Assembly (NCBI GenBank): GCA_964539825.1
Contig: CAZIKF010000048.1
Coordinates: 1-31,757 of the forward strand
DNA: 31,757 nucleotides
Origin: CAZIKF01 sp964539825
GTDB taxonomy: Bacteria > Muiribacteriota > UBA6191
Direction: 5' to 3'
A program made the translations under genes and the position numbers. Below the pieces are notes generated by a model that saw only the letters and a list, made by a program, of their open reading frames with translations, searched no databases and had not been told where the DNA came from. How positions within the stretch are numbered: the stretch's first letter is position 1; every line of letters begins with the position of its first letter. This document shows positions 7,607 to 15,140 of this stretch, piece by piece.

Positions 7607-9811
7607 ATGGATCTTACACCCTACTTATTGGTCATTAAACAGGCTTCCAAGAAGAAGAAGCCTTCCGAACTTCATCTGACTTCAGAAGATCTGAAGGCCG
7701 TTGACTTTGATGAAATCTTTCATCAATCCCCAAAGGTTAGGCAGGGTGCTATACGTTCCCTTGTAGCATCCGATTATCCAAACAAACTTCGTCTTCTACT
7801 TCAGCTTCTGCATCAGGAGACAGACCTCCAGCTTAAGTTTGAAATTCGTAAGGCTTTGAACCAGCTACAGTCCAATGAAGAATTCTGGGGCGATGATCAG
7901 CCGGAAAACTTACGGAAGTTACGCCGGGCCCTCAACAGTGAAAAAATTGAACATGTTAAGGCTGCCTGTCGCTATATCCTTGATCATAGACTCACTGAGT
8001 TTTTAAGTTTGACCCTTGAGTTGGAATCCAAATACGAAGATCCCTATTTTCAACAGGTCAATTTAAAGCTGATGAGTTTTAAGGGCACCATTCACGCTCC
8101 CCGCATGGCCGGGTACCTTAGATCTGAAGATTCTACGGTTATTGCCAGCGCCATCGAATCGCTTGGACAGATAGGGGCACCAAAAGTTCTCCTAAAAATC
8201 TTTCCGTTTTTGGAGCACTCCTGCGTGCAAGTACAAGAACAAGCTCTCGCAACCCTTCAATCCGTGCCGAAGGGCCAGCTGTCATCCATGTTAGAAGGGC
8301 TCATCAATGCTCCAAATCCCAGGAGGAGACGGCTGGCATGTATTGCCATCCAAACCCTGGAGTTGGAATCCGCGAGATTGTTACTGGAAATTCTCCTGGA
8401 GGATCCAGAACAGGAAATCAAAGCCTTCGCAGAGCGAATTCTTAAGGGATTTGATCCCAAATCGAAGGATGATCCTCAACAGTTACATCTTCCCAGAAAA
8501 TCCACCATAAATGAAGTTTCTGAAAAAATTCAGTCGGCTCCAGACTCCTCTTCCCTGTCAAACTTGCTAAGGGAGCTTAGGGATGCGGAAGGTAAAGACG
8601 GTGAGAAACTAAAGATTTTCATGTCATTCATCGCTCACCCCGATGATAGGGTGCGAGCTAACGCGGTAGAATATATGGCACCATTTGTTCCTAAGGGACA
8701 TCATAGCTTTTTTCTCCCTTTCCTGGAGGATGCGGATCATCGCACCAGGGGAAATGCGATCGTAGCCCTTGGGCACGACACGGAGGTGTACCGCTCCTAT
8801 CAGGAGCAGGTCTCAAAATCATTGAAAAGCTTGGCAAAGAGTTCTCGAAGCGTTGATCAGTTAACGGCTTTGTATTGTGTAGGAATTCTTTGTGATGAGC
8901 GTTATCTTGATCTGAGCCTGAGCCTTCTTGAGTCCTCTAATCCCGCGGTTTCTCTCAAGGCGCGAGAGGTCTTGGATTCATGGGGAAAGGTTTCCAAAGA
9001 AGTCTATCGCAGTACGAGGGCTCACCTGGATCGATTCGAGAAGTATCTTGAATCGGAATCTTATCAGAAGCCGTCTCCGGCAACGGCCAAGAAAATGGAT
9101 TCTGAACCCTCCAGTGAGTCACCACCAAGCGATACGAAGTTGTGGGATCGTCTCCGCAGCACTATGGAATTTGAAGGCAGGGACGAGAAAACTAAATTAC
9201 TCAGGGAGATGAGGACCCGTGGCAGAGATCTGCTATTAGCGGGGATCTTGCAGGAGTTTCTGAGTATGGAAAAGGATCCCGAAGTTCTTGCCCATCTCAT
9301 CGATACCATTTACTCCCTCGGTCCTGAAGACTACTGGGTAAGCTTTCATACTTTTCTCAATCACGCCGATTCCAGAGTTGTTTTTTCAGCGGTTTGTGCC
9401 CTTGTTGAGTCAGATAGTTTTCGAATGATTCCGGTACTAGCACAAAGAATGAGGGAGATGGATGTAGATGAGGGGAAAAATAGTGAAATCCTTCTTGTCA
9501 CGATGGTCCAGATGATCTTGCTTAGAGAACCCCTCGCTGTACAGGCTATGAAAACTTTGGGTGCTGGCGGTCAAAATGCCATGCTTCAATTTTCTATCTG
9601 TCTAAAATTCTGGGTTCGTCCCCCTACCATTCTGATCAGAGAGGTTGGAGATGTTATGGCGAGGGCAAACCAGGAAAATACGCTCAAGCTCTGCTTGGAA
9701 TTTCTACAAAAGCACACCCACCCAGAGAATTTCATAGGAAAAGTTGAACAATGTCTTAAGAAGACTAAGAGCGAAACTGCCCGCAAGGTGTTATCTGAAT
9801 ATTCAAAATAA
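7607..9811 (+). CDS. HEAT-repeat protein
   Basis: 734 residues made mainly of HEAT/PBS-lyase-type helical repeats. Examples are HPDDRVRANAVEYMAPF, EDADHRTRGNAIVALG, NHADSRVVFSAVCALVES and RSEDSTVIASAIESLGQIG, recurring every ~30-40 residues. A charged Ser/Pro/Lys linker at about 490-515 divides two repeat blocks. There is no signal peptide or membrane helix, so it is likely a cytoplasmic scaffold for protein contacts. The repeat signature (D-x-R-V/T-x-x-N-A/x-V/I-x-A-L) matches that of the membrane-anchored protein at 21617-23650, suggesting they are paralogues. ATG 7607 has only a weak GAAGAG site. A TTGACC at 7541 and a TATACT at 7575 lie upstream but do not pair at proper spacing. Confidence 0.88.
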   Translation: MDLTPYLLVIKQASKKKKPSELHLTSEDLKAVDFDEIFHQSPKVRQGAIRSLVASDYPNKLRLLLQLLHQETDLQLKFEIRKALNQLQSNEEFWGDDQPENLRKLRRALNSEKIEHVKAACRYILDHRLTEFLSLTLELESKYEDPYFQQVNLKLMSFKGTIHAPRMAGYLRSEDSTVIASAIESLGQIGAPKVLLKIFPFLEHSCVQVQEQALATLQSVPKGQLSSMLEGLINAPNPRRRRLACIAIQTLELESARLLLEILLEDPEQEIKAFAERILKGFDPKSKDDPQQLHLPRKSTINEVSEKIQSAPDSSSLSNLLRELRDAEGKDGEKLKIFMSFIAHPDDRVRANAVEYMAPFVPKGHHSFFLPFLEDADHRTRGNAIVALGHDTEVYRSYQEQVSKSLKSLAKSSRSVDQLTALYCVGILCDERYLDLSLSLLESSNPAVSLKAREVLDSWGKVSKEVYRSTRAHLDRFEKYLESESYQKPSPATAKKMDSEPSSESPPSDTKLWDRLRSTMEFEGRDEKTKLLREMRTRGRDLLLAGILQEFLSMEKDPEVLAHLIDTIYSLGPEDYWVSFHTFLNHADSRVVFSAVCALVESDSFRMIPVLAQRMREMDVDEGKNSEILLVTMVQMILLREPLAVQAMKTLGAGGQNAMLQFSICLKFWVRPPTILIREVGDVMARANQENTLKLCLEFLQKHTHPENFIGKVEQCLKKTKSETARKVLSEYSK

Positions 9812-9825
9812 AATGAGCCTTGAAG

Positions 9826-11250
9826 CTAGGAGCCAGTCGAAGAATTTATATTCTTGGCCCGGTTTACGTGGGCTATTTCTACTCCCGGAGAGGGATGATC
9901 CAGCCCCCTGATAAGCTTCTCGGTTCCGAGAAGTATGTCTGTGATCTGAGAGCTGTAGCGAATGGCTGATTCTCTTTCAAATCCCATCATCGGCCATCCC
10001 CATAGGGAAGAGAAGTAGACCTCGTCTTCGATAAAGAAGGGATCCGTTAGAAATGTACATTTGATGATATTTTCAACCGGACTTCGATTGGAAGCGCTTC
10101 CTCCTACCAAATCAATCACTACAGATCCAGGAGCGAGAAACTCCCGGGCCTGATCTCGGGTGATTAGAAAATTCTTTCCCCTGAGTTCACGAGGCTGTTC
10201 TGCTCCATTGATCACCAGGTCAGCCCATTGAAGATGTTCGATGATCTTTTCAGCGGTGGTATGTGTGCGGCCCAGGATTCGAATCTCCTGAGCCCCTTGC
10301 TCATAGCACTCCTCAATAGCCCCCATCCCGACGTTTCCATAACCAAGTACAACAACATTGGTCTCGGCGGGATACTTTTTTTTGCAGCTTTGTTCCAGCA
10401 GTAAACGAAAGCCATATCCAGCTCCGGCTCTTCCCGTTTCATGTAGACACTGAATTCTTCTCATTCCAAAATGATAGGGGGGATGTGTTTCTCGATACTG
10501 TATGACTTCGGTTTCCCCCCTTTCTTTCTCAAACAAAGAGAGGTCCAGTTTATAGCCCAAAAAGCTTTGGAGCTCCTTGTGAAGCGTACTTGAAAGACTA
10601 TCGTAGGAATCGAAAAATACCACCGTATCTGAATCGGAGCCAGTTAACAGGGATGACTTTCTGGAGGCCTGTGCAAGAGTCAACGATTTAGGATTACGGT
10701 TTCCTAACCTGCGGATTCCGCCCACCATTCTTGGGTTATAGCCCAGTACAAATACATCGGTCTCAGCAGGTTCTAGATCTGTTTCATCATTGAGTTTTGT
10801 CTGGATTGCAGTCTTACTCAGGACAATTTCATCGGGTATGACTTTTGGACATTCACGAATCTCCTCCATGGCCAGTACATTGATTTTATGTTTCTTGAGT
10901 AGATTGGCACGATCCGGATAAGAATCAAAGTGAGCCATGCAGAACAAAGTACATCCACCGTGCATCAATGGGATGGCCTGCAAAGAAGGTCCCTTGAGCT
11001 TGATGAGTAAATCCCGGTCCTTGTAGACCTGCTCCCCTTCTACTATGGTGGCTCCGGCTTCCTTGTATTGGCTGTCCCAAAAGCCGATTCGCTCCCCTGC
11101 TCCGGACTCGACAGCTAATTCGCACCCCGCTTTAACCAGCTTTTCCACATCAGATGGAATCAGAGCTACTCTTTTCTCCAGACCTCCAGGGTTTTCGGGC
11201 GATTCGTTTTCCCTCGCTAAACCAATGGAACGGAAGAAACTCGTGAACAT
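9826..11250 (-). CDS. Alanine dehydrogenase/PNT-family-like NAD-dependent enzyme
   Basis: 474 residues. The N-terminal part matches the alanine dehydrogenase/pyridine nucleotide transhydrogenase fold: EKRVALIPSDVEKLVKAG (Arg27), LLIKLKGPS (Lys84/Lys86) and LFCMAHFDSYP (His107) correspond to the substrate-binding Arg, Lys and His of alanine dehydrogenase. A Rossmann motif VVVLGYGNVGMGAIEECYEQG lies near residues 300-320, followed by INGAEQ and GSVVIDLVGG. It is about 100 residues longer than alanine dehydrogenases, with an insert before the nucleotide fold, as in saccharopine-dehydrogenase-like members, so the amino acid substrate is not certain. The gene is monocistronic, convergent with the HEAT gene (14-nt gap) and divergent from the sigma factor operon. 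Confidence 0.8.
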   Translation of the reverse strand: MFTSFFRSIGLARENESPENPGGLEKRVALIPSDVEKLVKAGCELAVESGAGERIGFWDSQYKEAGATIVEGEQVYKDRDLLIKLKGPSLQAIPLMHGGCTLFCMAHFDSYPDRANLLKKHKINVLAMEEIRECPKVIPDEIVLSKTAIQTKLNDETDLEPAETDVFVLGYNPRMVGGIRRLGNRNPKSLTLAQASRKSSLLTGSDSDTVVFFDSYDSLSSTLHKELQSFLGYKLDLSLFEKERGETEVIQYRETHPPYHFGMRRIQCLHETGRAGAGYGFRLLLEQSCKKKYPAETNVVVLGYGNVGMGAIEECYEQGAQEIRILGRTHTTAEKIIEHLQWADLVINGAEQPRELRGKNFLITRDQAREFLAPGSVVIDLVGGSASNRSPVENIIKCTFLTDPFFIEDEVYFSSLWGWPMMGFERESAIRYSSQITDILLGTEKLIRGLDHPSPGVEIAHVNRAKNINSSTGS

Positions 11251-11344
11251 GCCCCAAGTTTATCAGGGCCTGCTTTGAGCTTCAATTGGTCTCTTTGAGT
11301 CTGTTTGAAAGGGCATAGCAAACCTGAGTTTGCTCAATATAAAA

Positions 11345-11373
11345 GGAACCTTCCGGGATATGGACTTGTCAAA
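11345..11373 (+). promoter_or_regulatory. ECF-type (sigmaE-like) promoter
   Basis: GGAACCT at 11345-11351 and GTCAAA at 11368-11373, separated by 16 nt, fit the GGAACTT / GTCTAA-like pattern of group IV sigma promoters. The start point would fall a little before the ribosome site GGAGGAG (11383-11389) of the ECF sigma gene. This is what an autoregulated sigma/anti-sigma operon would show. Confidence 0.65.
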
Positions 11374-11393
11374 AGAATTGTAGGAGGAGTTTC

Positions 11394-12062
11394 ATGCTTC
11401 TGGCGAAGAATTGGATAGAGGGGTATCCTTCGATAATTATGGAGGTAAGAGTCCTAAAAAATTTGAGTGAACCCAGTGAGGAAGAAAGGGTCCAGAAACT
11501 GGTCAGCCGGGTTAGAAATGGAGACCGTAATGCCTTTGATCAGATCTTCGAGTTGTATCATCGCAAGATCTTTAACCTGGCATTGAGACTTCTGGGAGAT
11601 TTTGACGAGGCATCGGATCAAACCCAGGAAATCTTTGTGAAGCTCTACCAGAAAATCGATCAGTTCCAGGGGCGTTCTAAGTTCTTTACATGGTTCTATA
11701 CTCTTGCCCTGAATTCCTGTCGAAATCGACTCGCAAGCACCAAAAGTCGGCGTACCAGAGAGACTCCTTTTCCAGAGGATGAACATTCCAGGGAAAGAAT
11801 GGAAATAAAGAATCAGGACGATTCTTCCAAACCAGACAACATAGCTGAAGTTAGAGAGCGTGCCAGTGAGGTCCACGAGGTACTGGGTCGGCTCGATGAA
11901 ACTTTCCGTGTAATTCTGGTTTTACGCGATATCCAGGGACTAAGTTATGAAGAGATTTCCCAGGTCTTACAGCTATCGCTTGGAACGGTAAAATCAAGAA
12001 TCTCACGTGCCCGGGAAATGCTGCGTAAAGAATGGGTTGAGTTTACTGGGAGGAGATCATGA
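11394..12062 (+). CDS. ECF RNA polymerase sigma factor
   Basis: 222 residues. Region 2 spans about 40-110: DAFDQIFELYHRKIFNLALR-like opening, then DEASDQTQEIFVKLYQKI and FKTWFYT-like FFTWFYTLALNSCRNRL for -10 melting and binding. Region 4 spans about 160-215: VLGRLDETFRVILVLRDIQG, then the helix-turn-helix GLSYEEISQVLQLSLGTVKSRISRAR. Region 3 is missing, as usual for group IV. ATG 11394 follows GGAGGAG by 4 nt, and a 25-residue extension precedes region 2; ATG 11439 is an alternative start. The stop overlaps the anti-sigma start (ATGA), so the pair is translationally coupled and the partner should hold it inactive at the membrane. Confidence 0.95.
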   Translation: MLLAKNWIEGYPSIIMEVRVLKNLSEPSEEERVQKLVSRVRNGDRNAFDQIFELYHRKIFNLALRLLGDFDEASDQTQEIFVKLYQKIDQFQGRSKFFTWFYTLALNSCRNRLASTKSRRTRETPFPEDEHSRERMEIKNQDDSSKPDNIAEVRERASEVHEVLGRLDETFRVILVLRDIQGLSYEEISQVLQLSLGTVKSRISRAREMLRKEWVEFTGRRS

Positions 12063-13300
12063 ACTGTGATAGGGTTCTGGATTTGCTCTCAGACTACCTT
12101 GATCCAGGTCTGGACGGCGAAACTCATGAGGAAATTCGCCTCCATTTGAGGGAATGTCCTTCTTGTTCCGGGCATTTTGCATCTCTCAATGAGGCAGTTC
12201 AGTTCCTGCGAAGTCTCACCGATGTTAGTCCACCTGAGGGATTGCTGGATGGAATCCATCAGAGCATTGATGGGCAAAGCGCTTCGAAACGCAGTCCCAT
12301 TCTTCGTACTCTTTCGCCCTGGATCGGCGGCGCGGCAACTCTGGCCGCTGGTTTTGCTGCCGTTTTACTGCTGAACTCCGATTCCCAGAGGGTCAAGAAC
12401 CTGGTACCCCATCAGGAAGTAAGTCAATTCAGTTCCATGCAAAAAGTGCAGGAGCCCATGTCTGATGAATCGCTGGTGATGATGTCAGAACCCCACGAAG
12501 AGAATCAGATCTCAGAAGATTCCAGTCGGATATCGAAAAGCAAACAGGATATTCGGTTGCAGGTACAGGCCCCAAACAAGCTCATCGCAGAGGAACAAAG
12601 GAATCGAGAGATACCTGCTCTGGCCGGGAGTGCGGACAAACCGAATGCGTTCGGAAATAAAGATTCCCTACAGTTATCGCGTCAATCTCGTTCATTCCCA
12701 GGGCGAGAAATTGACCGATCCCCGGCACCCCAGGCTCCCTCTCCCATGCCCGCTGATGCCCTGAGGTCCGCCGCACCCGTGGCCGCCGTGGTACCCATGA
12801 AACGCAAAATGTTACTGGCTGAGCCGGTGGAAATGAAAAAACGCCGCCAGAAAGTGATGGAAATGAGTTCAGCAAGGGTGGATTTCCTGGAAGATAAAGA
12901 GGTTTATGACTCTGAAGCGGATATGGGCCTTCTTGAATCGAAGCTTTCACAATCAAAAAATGAGTTTTTTGCCAAAAGAGTGCGAAGAAAAAGATCGCTT
13001 CCCCAGAGAAAGTGGAGTTTTCCTTTGAAGAGTTCAAAGCAACTGGATTGGCTCCTGCACCGCTTCAGTCTTAAGCGGTTTGAGCAAATCCTTCCAAAGT
13101 TGGAAGATGCTGACGAATTCAGGGAGATAGAGAGTGAGGGAGAAACCAGCCCATCCAGAAAATTCATGATTCCCTGTCAGGAGATACCTTGTAAACAAAT
13201 TCTGGATTCAATAGAAAAGCTGAATGTTTTTCAATATAACGGGAAAAAGCTTGATTCCACCGGAGACCTGGAAGTATGGATTTTTGAAGGTACTGAATAG
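12059..13300 (+). CDS. Membrane-spanning zinc-binding anti-sigma factor
   Basis: 413 residues. The N-terminus is a ZAS-type anti-sigma domain: Cys3 and H29-x3-C33-x2-C36 (HLRECPSC) are the zinc ligands. A single membrane helix spans about 88-105 (WIGGAATLAAGFAAVLLL), placing the long C-terminal part outside the cytoplasm. That part is low complexity and charged, Met/Pro/Arg rich (PAPQAPSPMPADALRSAA), and ends in a short ordered domain with a Cys pair (PCQEIPCKQIL). Residues ~159-202 match the N-terminus of the transglutaminase-like protein at 2426-4630. It should sequester the sigma factor encoded just before it until an envelope or redox signal acts. The C-terminal domain is far longer than in minimal anti-sigma factors. 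Confidence 0.88.
   Translation: MNCDRVLDLLSDYLDPGLDGETHEEIRLHLRECPSCSGHFASLNEAVQFLRSLTDVSPPEGLLDGIHQSIDGQSASKRSPILRTLSPWIGGAATLAAGFAAVLLLNSDSQRVKNLVPHQEVSQFSSMQKVQEPMSDESLVMMSEPHEENQISEDSSRISKSKQDIRLQVQAPNKLIAEEQRNREIPALAGSADKPNAFGNKDSLQLSRQSRSFPGREIDRSPAPQAPSPMPADALRSAAPVAAVVPMKRKMLLAEPVEMKKRRQKVMEMSSARVDFLEDKEVYDSEADMGLLESKLSQSKNEFFAKRVRRKRSLPQRKWSFPLKSSKQLDWLLHRFSLKRFEQILPKLEDADEFREIESEGETSPSRKFMIPCQEIPCKQILDSIEKLNVFQYNGKKLDSTGDLEVWIFEGTE
12534..12662 (+). repeat. Segment shared with transglutaminase-like gene, copy 2
   Basis: It encodes the extracytoplasmic stretch with KSKQDIRLQV, NKLIAEEQRN and KPNAFGNK of the anti-sigma factor. It is the in-frame, gap-free counterpart of 4524-4653 on the opposite strand. 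Because the flanks outside this stretch do not match, it looks like a copied segment or a conserved interaction motif rather than homology of the two whole proteins. Confidence 0.7.
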
Positions 13301-13357
13301 GTGAGAAATCACTCTGGAATCAAACTTTTATATTCATAAGGCACAGAAGGAATCAGG

Positions 13358-14095
13358 TTGAATTTTAGAGGTTCAGGGATCATTACCGTAGGAGATGAAC
13401 TAGTCCTGGGAGAAATTGAGAATAGAAACCAGGACTTTATGGCCAGGGAGCTCAGGAAAGCTGGTCTACCCGCCTCAATAGCCATCACGGTTTCTGATGA
13501 TCCGTCTGAAATTTCAACCTGGATCAAGTTGCTTTTAGAAGATGGCTATCGACCTCTTTTTATCAGTGGGGGCCTCGGGGGTACCCATGATGATCGAACC
13601 AGGGACGCAATCGCGATGGCCCTTGATTTACCTCTGGAGAGACACGCAGAGTGCATGGAGGTCCTGAAGCGAAGCTATGGGGATCGGCTCAACGCACAGC
13701 GATCGCGCATGGCTGATTTACCGCCAGGCGCCCAACTCATATCAAACCTCAAGGGAGCCCCTGGTTTTTCCATTCACTCCATTTTTGCTTTCCCCGGGTT
13801 TCCCAGTATGCTTCATCCTATGTTGAAAGATGTCCTGTCAAACCTGAAATCTGAGTATGAGGTAGACATGCTTCAGGAGAGCTTTGATTGCACCGAGGGT
13901 ACTCTGGCCTTGGAGGTTGAAGCGTTCTCCAGTCAATGGCCGGGGATTCAGGTTGGGCTCTACGCGGATCCAAATCCAGGGATTCGAAGGGTCAGTGTAA
14001 AAATCCGTACCCAGGGCAAAGTGGGACCTGAATTAAAACAGGCCTTTAGGGAATTGACCGCTCGTCTTAAGACTTTGGCTCAGAATCCCATCTGA
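13358..14095 (+). CDS. CinA N-terminal-type molybdopterin-binding fold protein
   Basis: 245 residues. It opens with IITVGDELVLGEIENRNQDFMARELRKAG and includes PLFISGGLGGTHDDRTRDAIA, LNAQRSRMADLPPGA, LKGAPGFSI and FAFPGFPSML. All are signatures of the MoaB/MogA-like domain that forms the N-terminal half of CinA (COG1058). The C-terminal nicotinamide-nucleotide amidase domain of full CinA is absent, so this is the short, stand-alone form; its activity may be a pyrophosphatase on ADP-ribose or nucleotides, as in the CinA N-domain. The start is TTG at 13358, preceded by AGAAGGAATCAGG. It ends immediately beside the stop codon of the convergent prepilin gene. Confidence 0.85.
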   Translation: MNFRGSGIITVGDELVLGEIENRNQDFMARELRKAGLPASIAITVSDDPSEISTWIKLLLEDGYRPLFISGGLGGTHDDRTRDAIAMALDLPLERHAECMEVLKRSYGDRLNAQRSRMADLPPGAQLISNLKGAPGFSIHSIFAFPGFPSMLHPMLKDVLSNLKSEYEVDMLQESFDCTEGTLALEVEAFSSQWPGIQVGLYADPNPGIRRVSVKIRTQGKVGPELKQAFRELTARLKTLAQNPI

Positions 14096-14500
14096 TTAGA
14101 TTTCTATTTCGAAAACGAAGCGTTTGCCTTCCTCTAAAACACCGGAAAAGTCCCAGACTCTACGCTCTCCAGATTCAGCATCAAAGCGCTCCACCCCATA
14201 GCCCTCTTCATCCACCCAGTAAACGACTACTTTTTTTTCCGGGGTCCCGGCTTGAGAGAGTCTGATTGTTTCCAGAGTATAGACTCCATCAACTTCCCTC
14301 TTTAGAGCTACAGCTGATCTCAGATCCTGTTTAAGCCTGGCCTCAAGCTGTGCCATTTTCTGGTAATACTCTTGTTCCTTGGTTTGTTCCCCACTGGTTC
14401 TACCGTAGGAAAGGTAAAGAAGGAACAGGCACGAGATCACCGTTACAACCAATCCAGATACAATCAGAATTTCAAGTAAGGTGAAACCTCTTCTTTTCAT
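14096..14500 (-). CDS. Type IV prepilin-like pseudopilin
   Basis: From ATG 14500 the product has 134 residues and starts MKRRGFTLLEILIVSGLVV. This is a class III signal with cleavage between Gly5 and Phe6 and the conserved Glu at position 5 of the mature protein. The helix runs to ~residue 30 (ISCLFLLYLSYG). The globular part has YYQKMAQLEARLKQDLRSAV and a beta-rich C-terminus (VVVYWVDEEGYGVERFD), resembling GspJ/PilW-type minor pseudopilins. An ATG 51 nt upstream is open in frame but would put 17 residues before the normal leader. No other pilus gene is nearby, so it likely serves a type IV pilus or secretion machine encoded elsewhere. Confidence 0.85.
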   Translation of the reverse strand: MKRRGFTLLEILIVSGLVVTVISCLFLLYLSYGRTSGEQTKEQEYYQKMAQLEARLKQDLRSAVALKREVDGVYTLETIRLSQAGTPEKKVVVYWVDEEGYGVERFDAESGERRVWDFSGVLEEGKRFVFEIEI

Positions 14501-14638
14501 GTATAGCTTCTTTTTCAAAGGCAAAACGGCTTTCTTTATTGTACACCGCAAACCTGGTACGGGGAATATCGATCATTACGGATAAATCAGGAAAAAATCA
14601 TGACGAACTCATTCTTCCCCTTGAGTCGATAGAAACTA

Positions 14639-14667
14639 TTGACATTCAATATATTATAATATATATT
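14639..14667 (+). promoter_or_regulatory. Strong sigma70-type promoter for the ArsR-RND operon
   Basis: TTGACA (14639-14644), a 17-nt spacer and TATATT (14662-14667) form a near-ideal housekeeping promoter. The start would lie near 14674, leaving a leader of ~130 nt before the repressor gene. The spacer and -10 overlap AT-rich palindromes, so the promoter is probably under repressor control. Confidence 0.75.
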
Positions 14668-14689
14668 GTAATTAAATATATTATTAATT
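14647..14689. promoter_or_regulatory. AT-rich inverted repeats, likely ArsR operator
   Basis: CAATATAT (14647-14654) pairs with ATATATTG (14661-14668), arms of 8 bp across 6 nt, covering the spacer and -10. A second, weaker pair, AATTAA (14670-14675) and TTAATT (14684-14689), follows over the start point. AT-rich dyads on the promoter are what ArsR/SmtB-family repressors, including BigR, bind. Base composition alone produces palindromes easily here, so the exact site is uncertain. Confidence 0.5.
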
Positions 14690-14805
14690 TAAATAATAAC
14701 CTGTTCTTTGAAAGGGAAATTCCACGTCGGACTTTCTTTTTTAACAGAGAGGATGGTTTTTCAGATAGCTTCAAGTACCCCTGAATGACCTGTAGGAGAA
14801 GAGAT

Positions 14806-15138
14806 ATGGATTTGAAGATTGAAGAAAAGGCAGTGGCCAAAGAGCTACGTGAAAGTGCCAGGAAAACTTCCCGAATCCTCGGGGTCCTCTCGAATGAAGA
14901 CCGGCTTCTTCTTTTGTGTTTTCTACTGGATGGAGAGCTTAATGTAGGTGAACTAGAAAGCTCCGTTGGTATCAAGCAACCCACTCTGTCACAACAACTT
15001 GGCGTTTTAAGACAGGCAGGAGTAGTTAATACACGCAGAGATGGAAAGAGTATCTACTATTCCGTAGAAGATCCCAGGATTTTCAAACTCATTGAAACAC
15101 TGCATGAACTTTTTTGCAGCAACCAAAAAGGATCCTAA
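14806..15138 (+). CDS. ArsR-family repressor of the BigR/SqrR sulfide-sensor type
   Basis: 110 residues from ATG 14806, chosen because AGGAGAAG (14794-14801) sits just before it; an in-frame ATG at 14785 has no such site. The winged helix is clear: ILGVLSNEDRLLLLCFLLDG, GELESSVGIKQPTLSQQLGV as recognition helix and TRRDGKSIYYSVEDP as wing. Only two cysteines occur, Cys38 in helix 2 and Cys104 near the C-terminus, 66 residues apart. BigR (Cys42/Cys108) and SqrR (Cys41/Cys107) have the same spacing, and in them the pair forms a di- or tetrasulfide with reactive sulfur and releases DNA. The metal-binding ELCVC motif of ArsR/SmtB is absent. It is first in an operon with the RND pump. Confidence 0.85.
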   Translation: MDLKIEEKAVAKELRESARKTSRILGVLSNEDRLLLLCFLLDGELNVGELESSVGIKQPTLSQQLGVLRQAGVVNTRRDGKSIYYSVEDPRIFKLIETLHELFCSNQKGS

Positions 15139-15140
15139 AG

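Noticed and set aside
14539..14784. 81-residue frame upstream of the ArsR gene
   Set aside because: It spans the promoter and AT-rich operator region; the peptide is low complexity and has no initiation signal.
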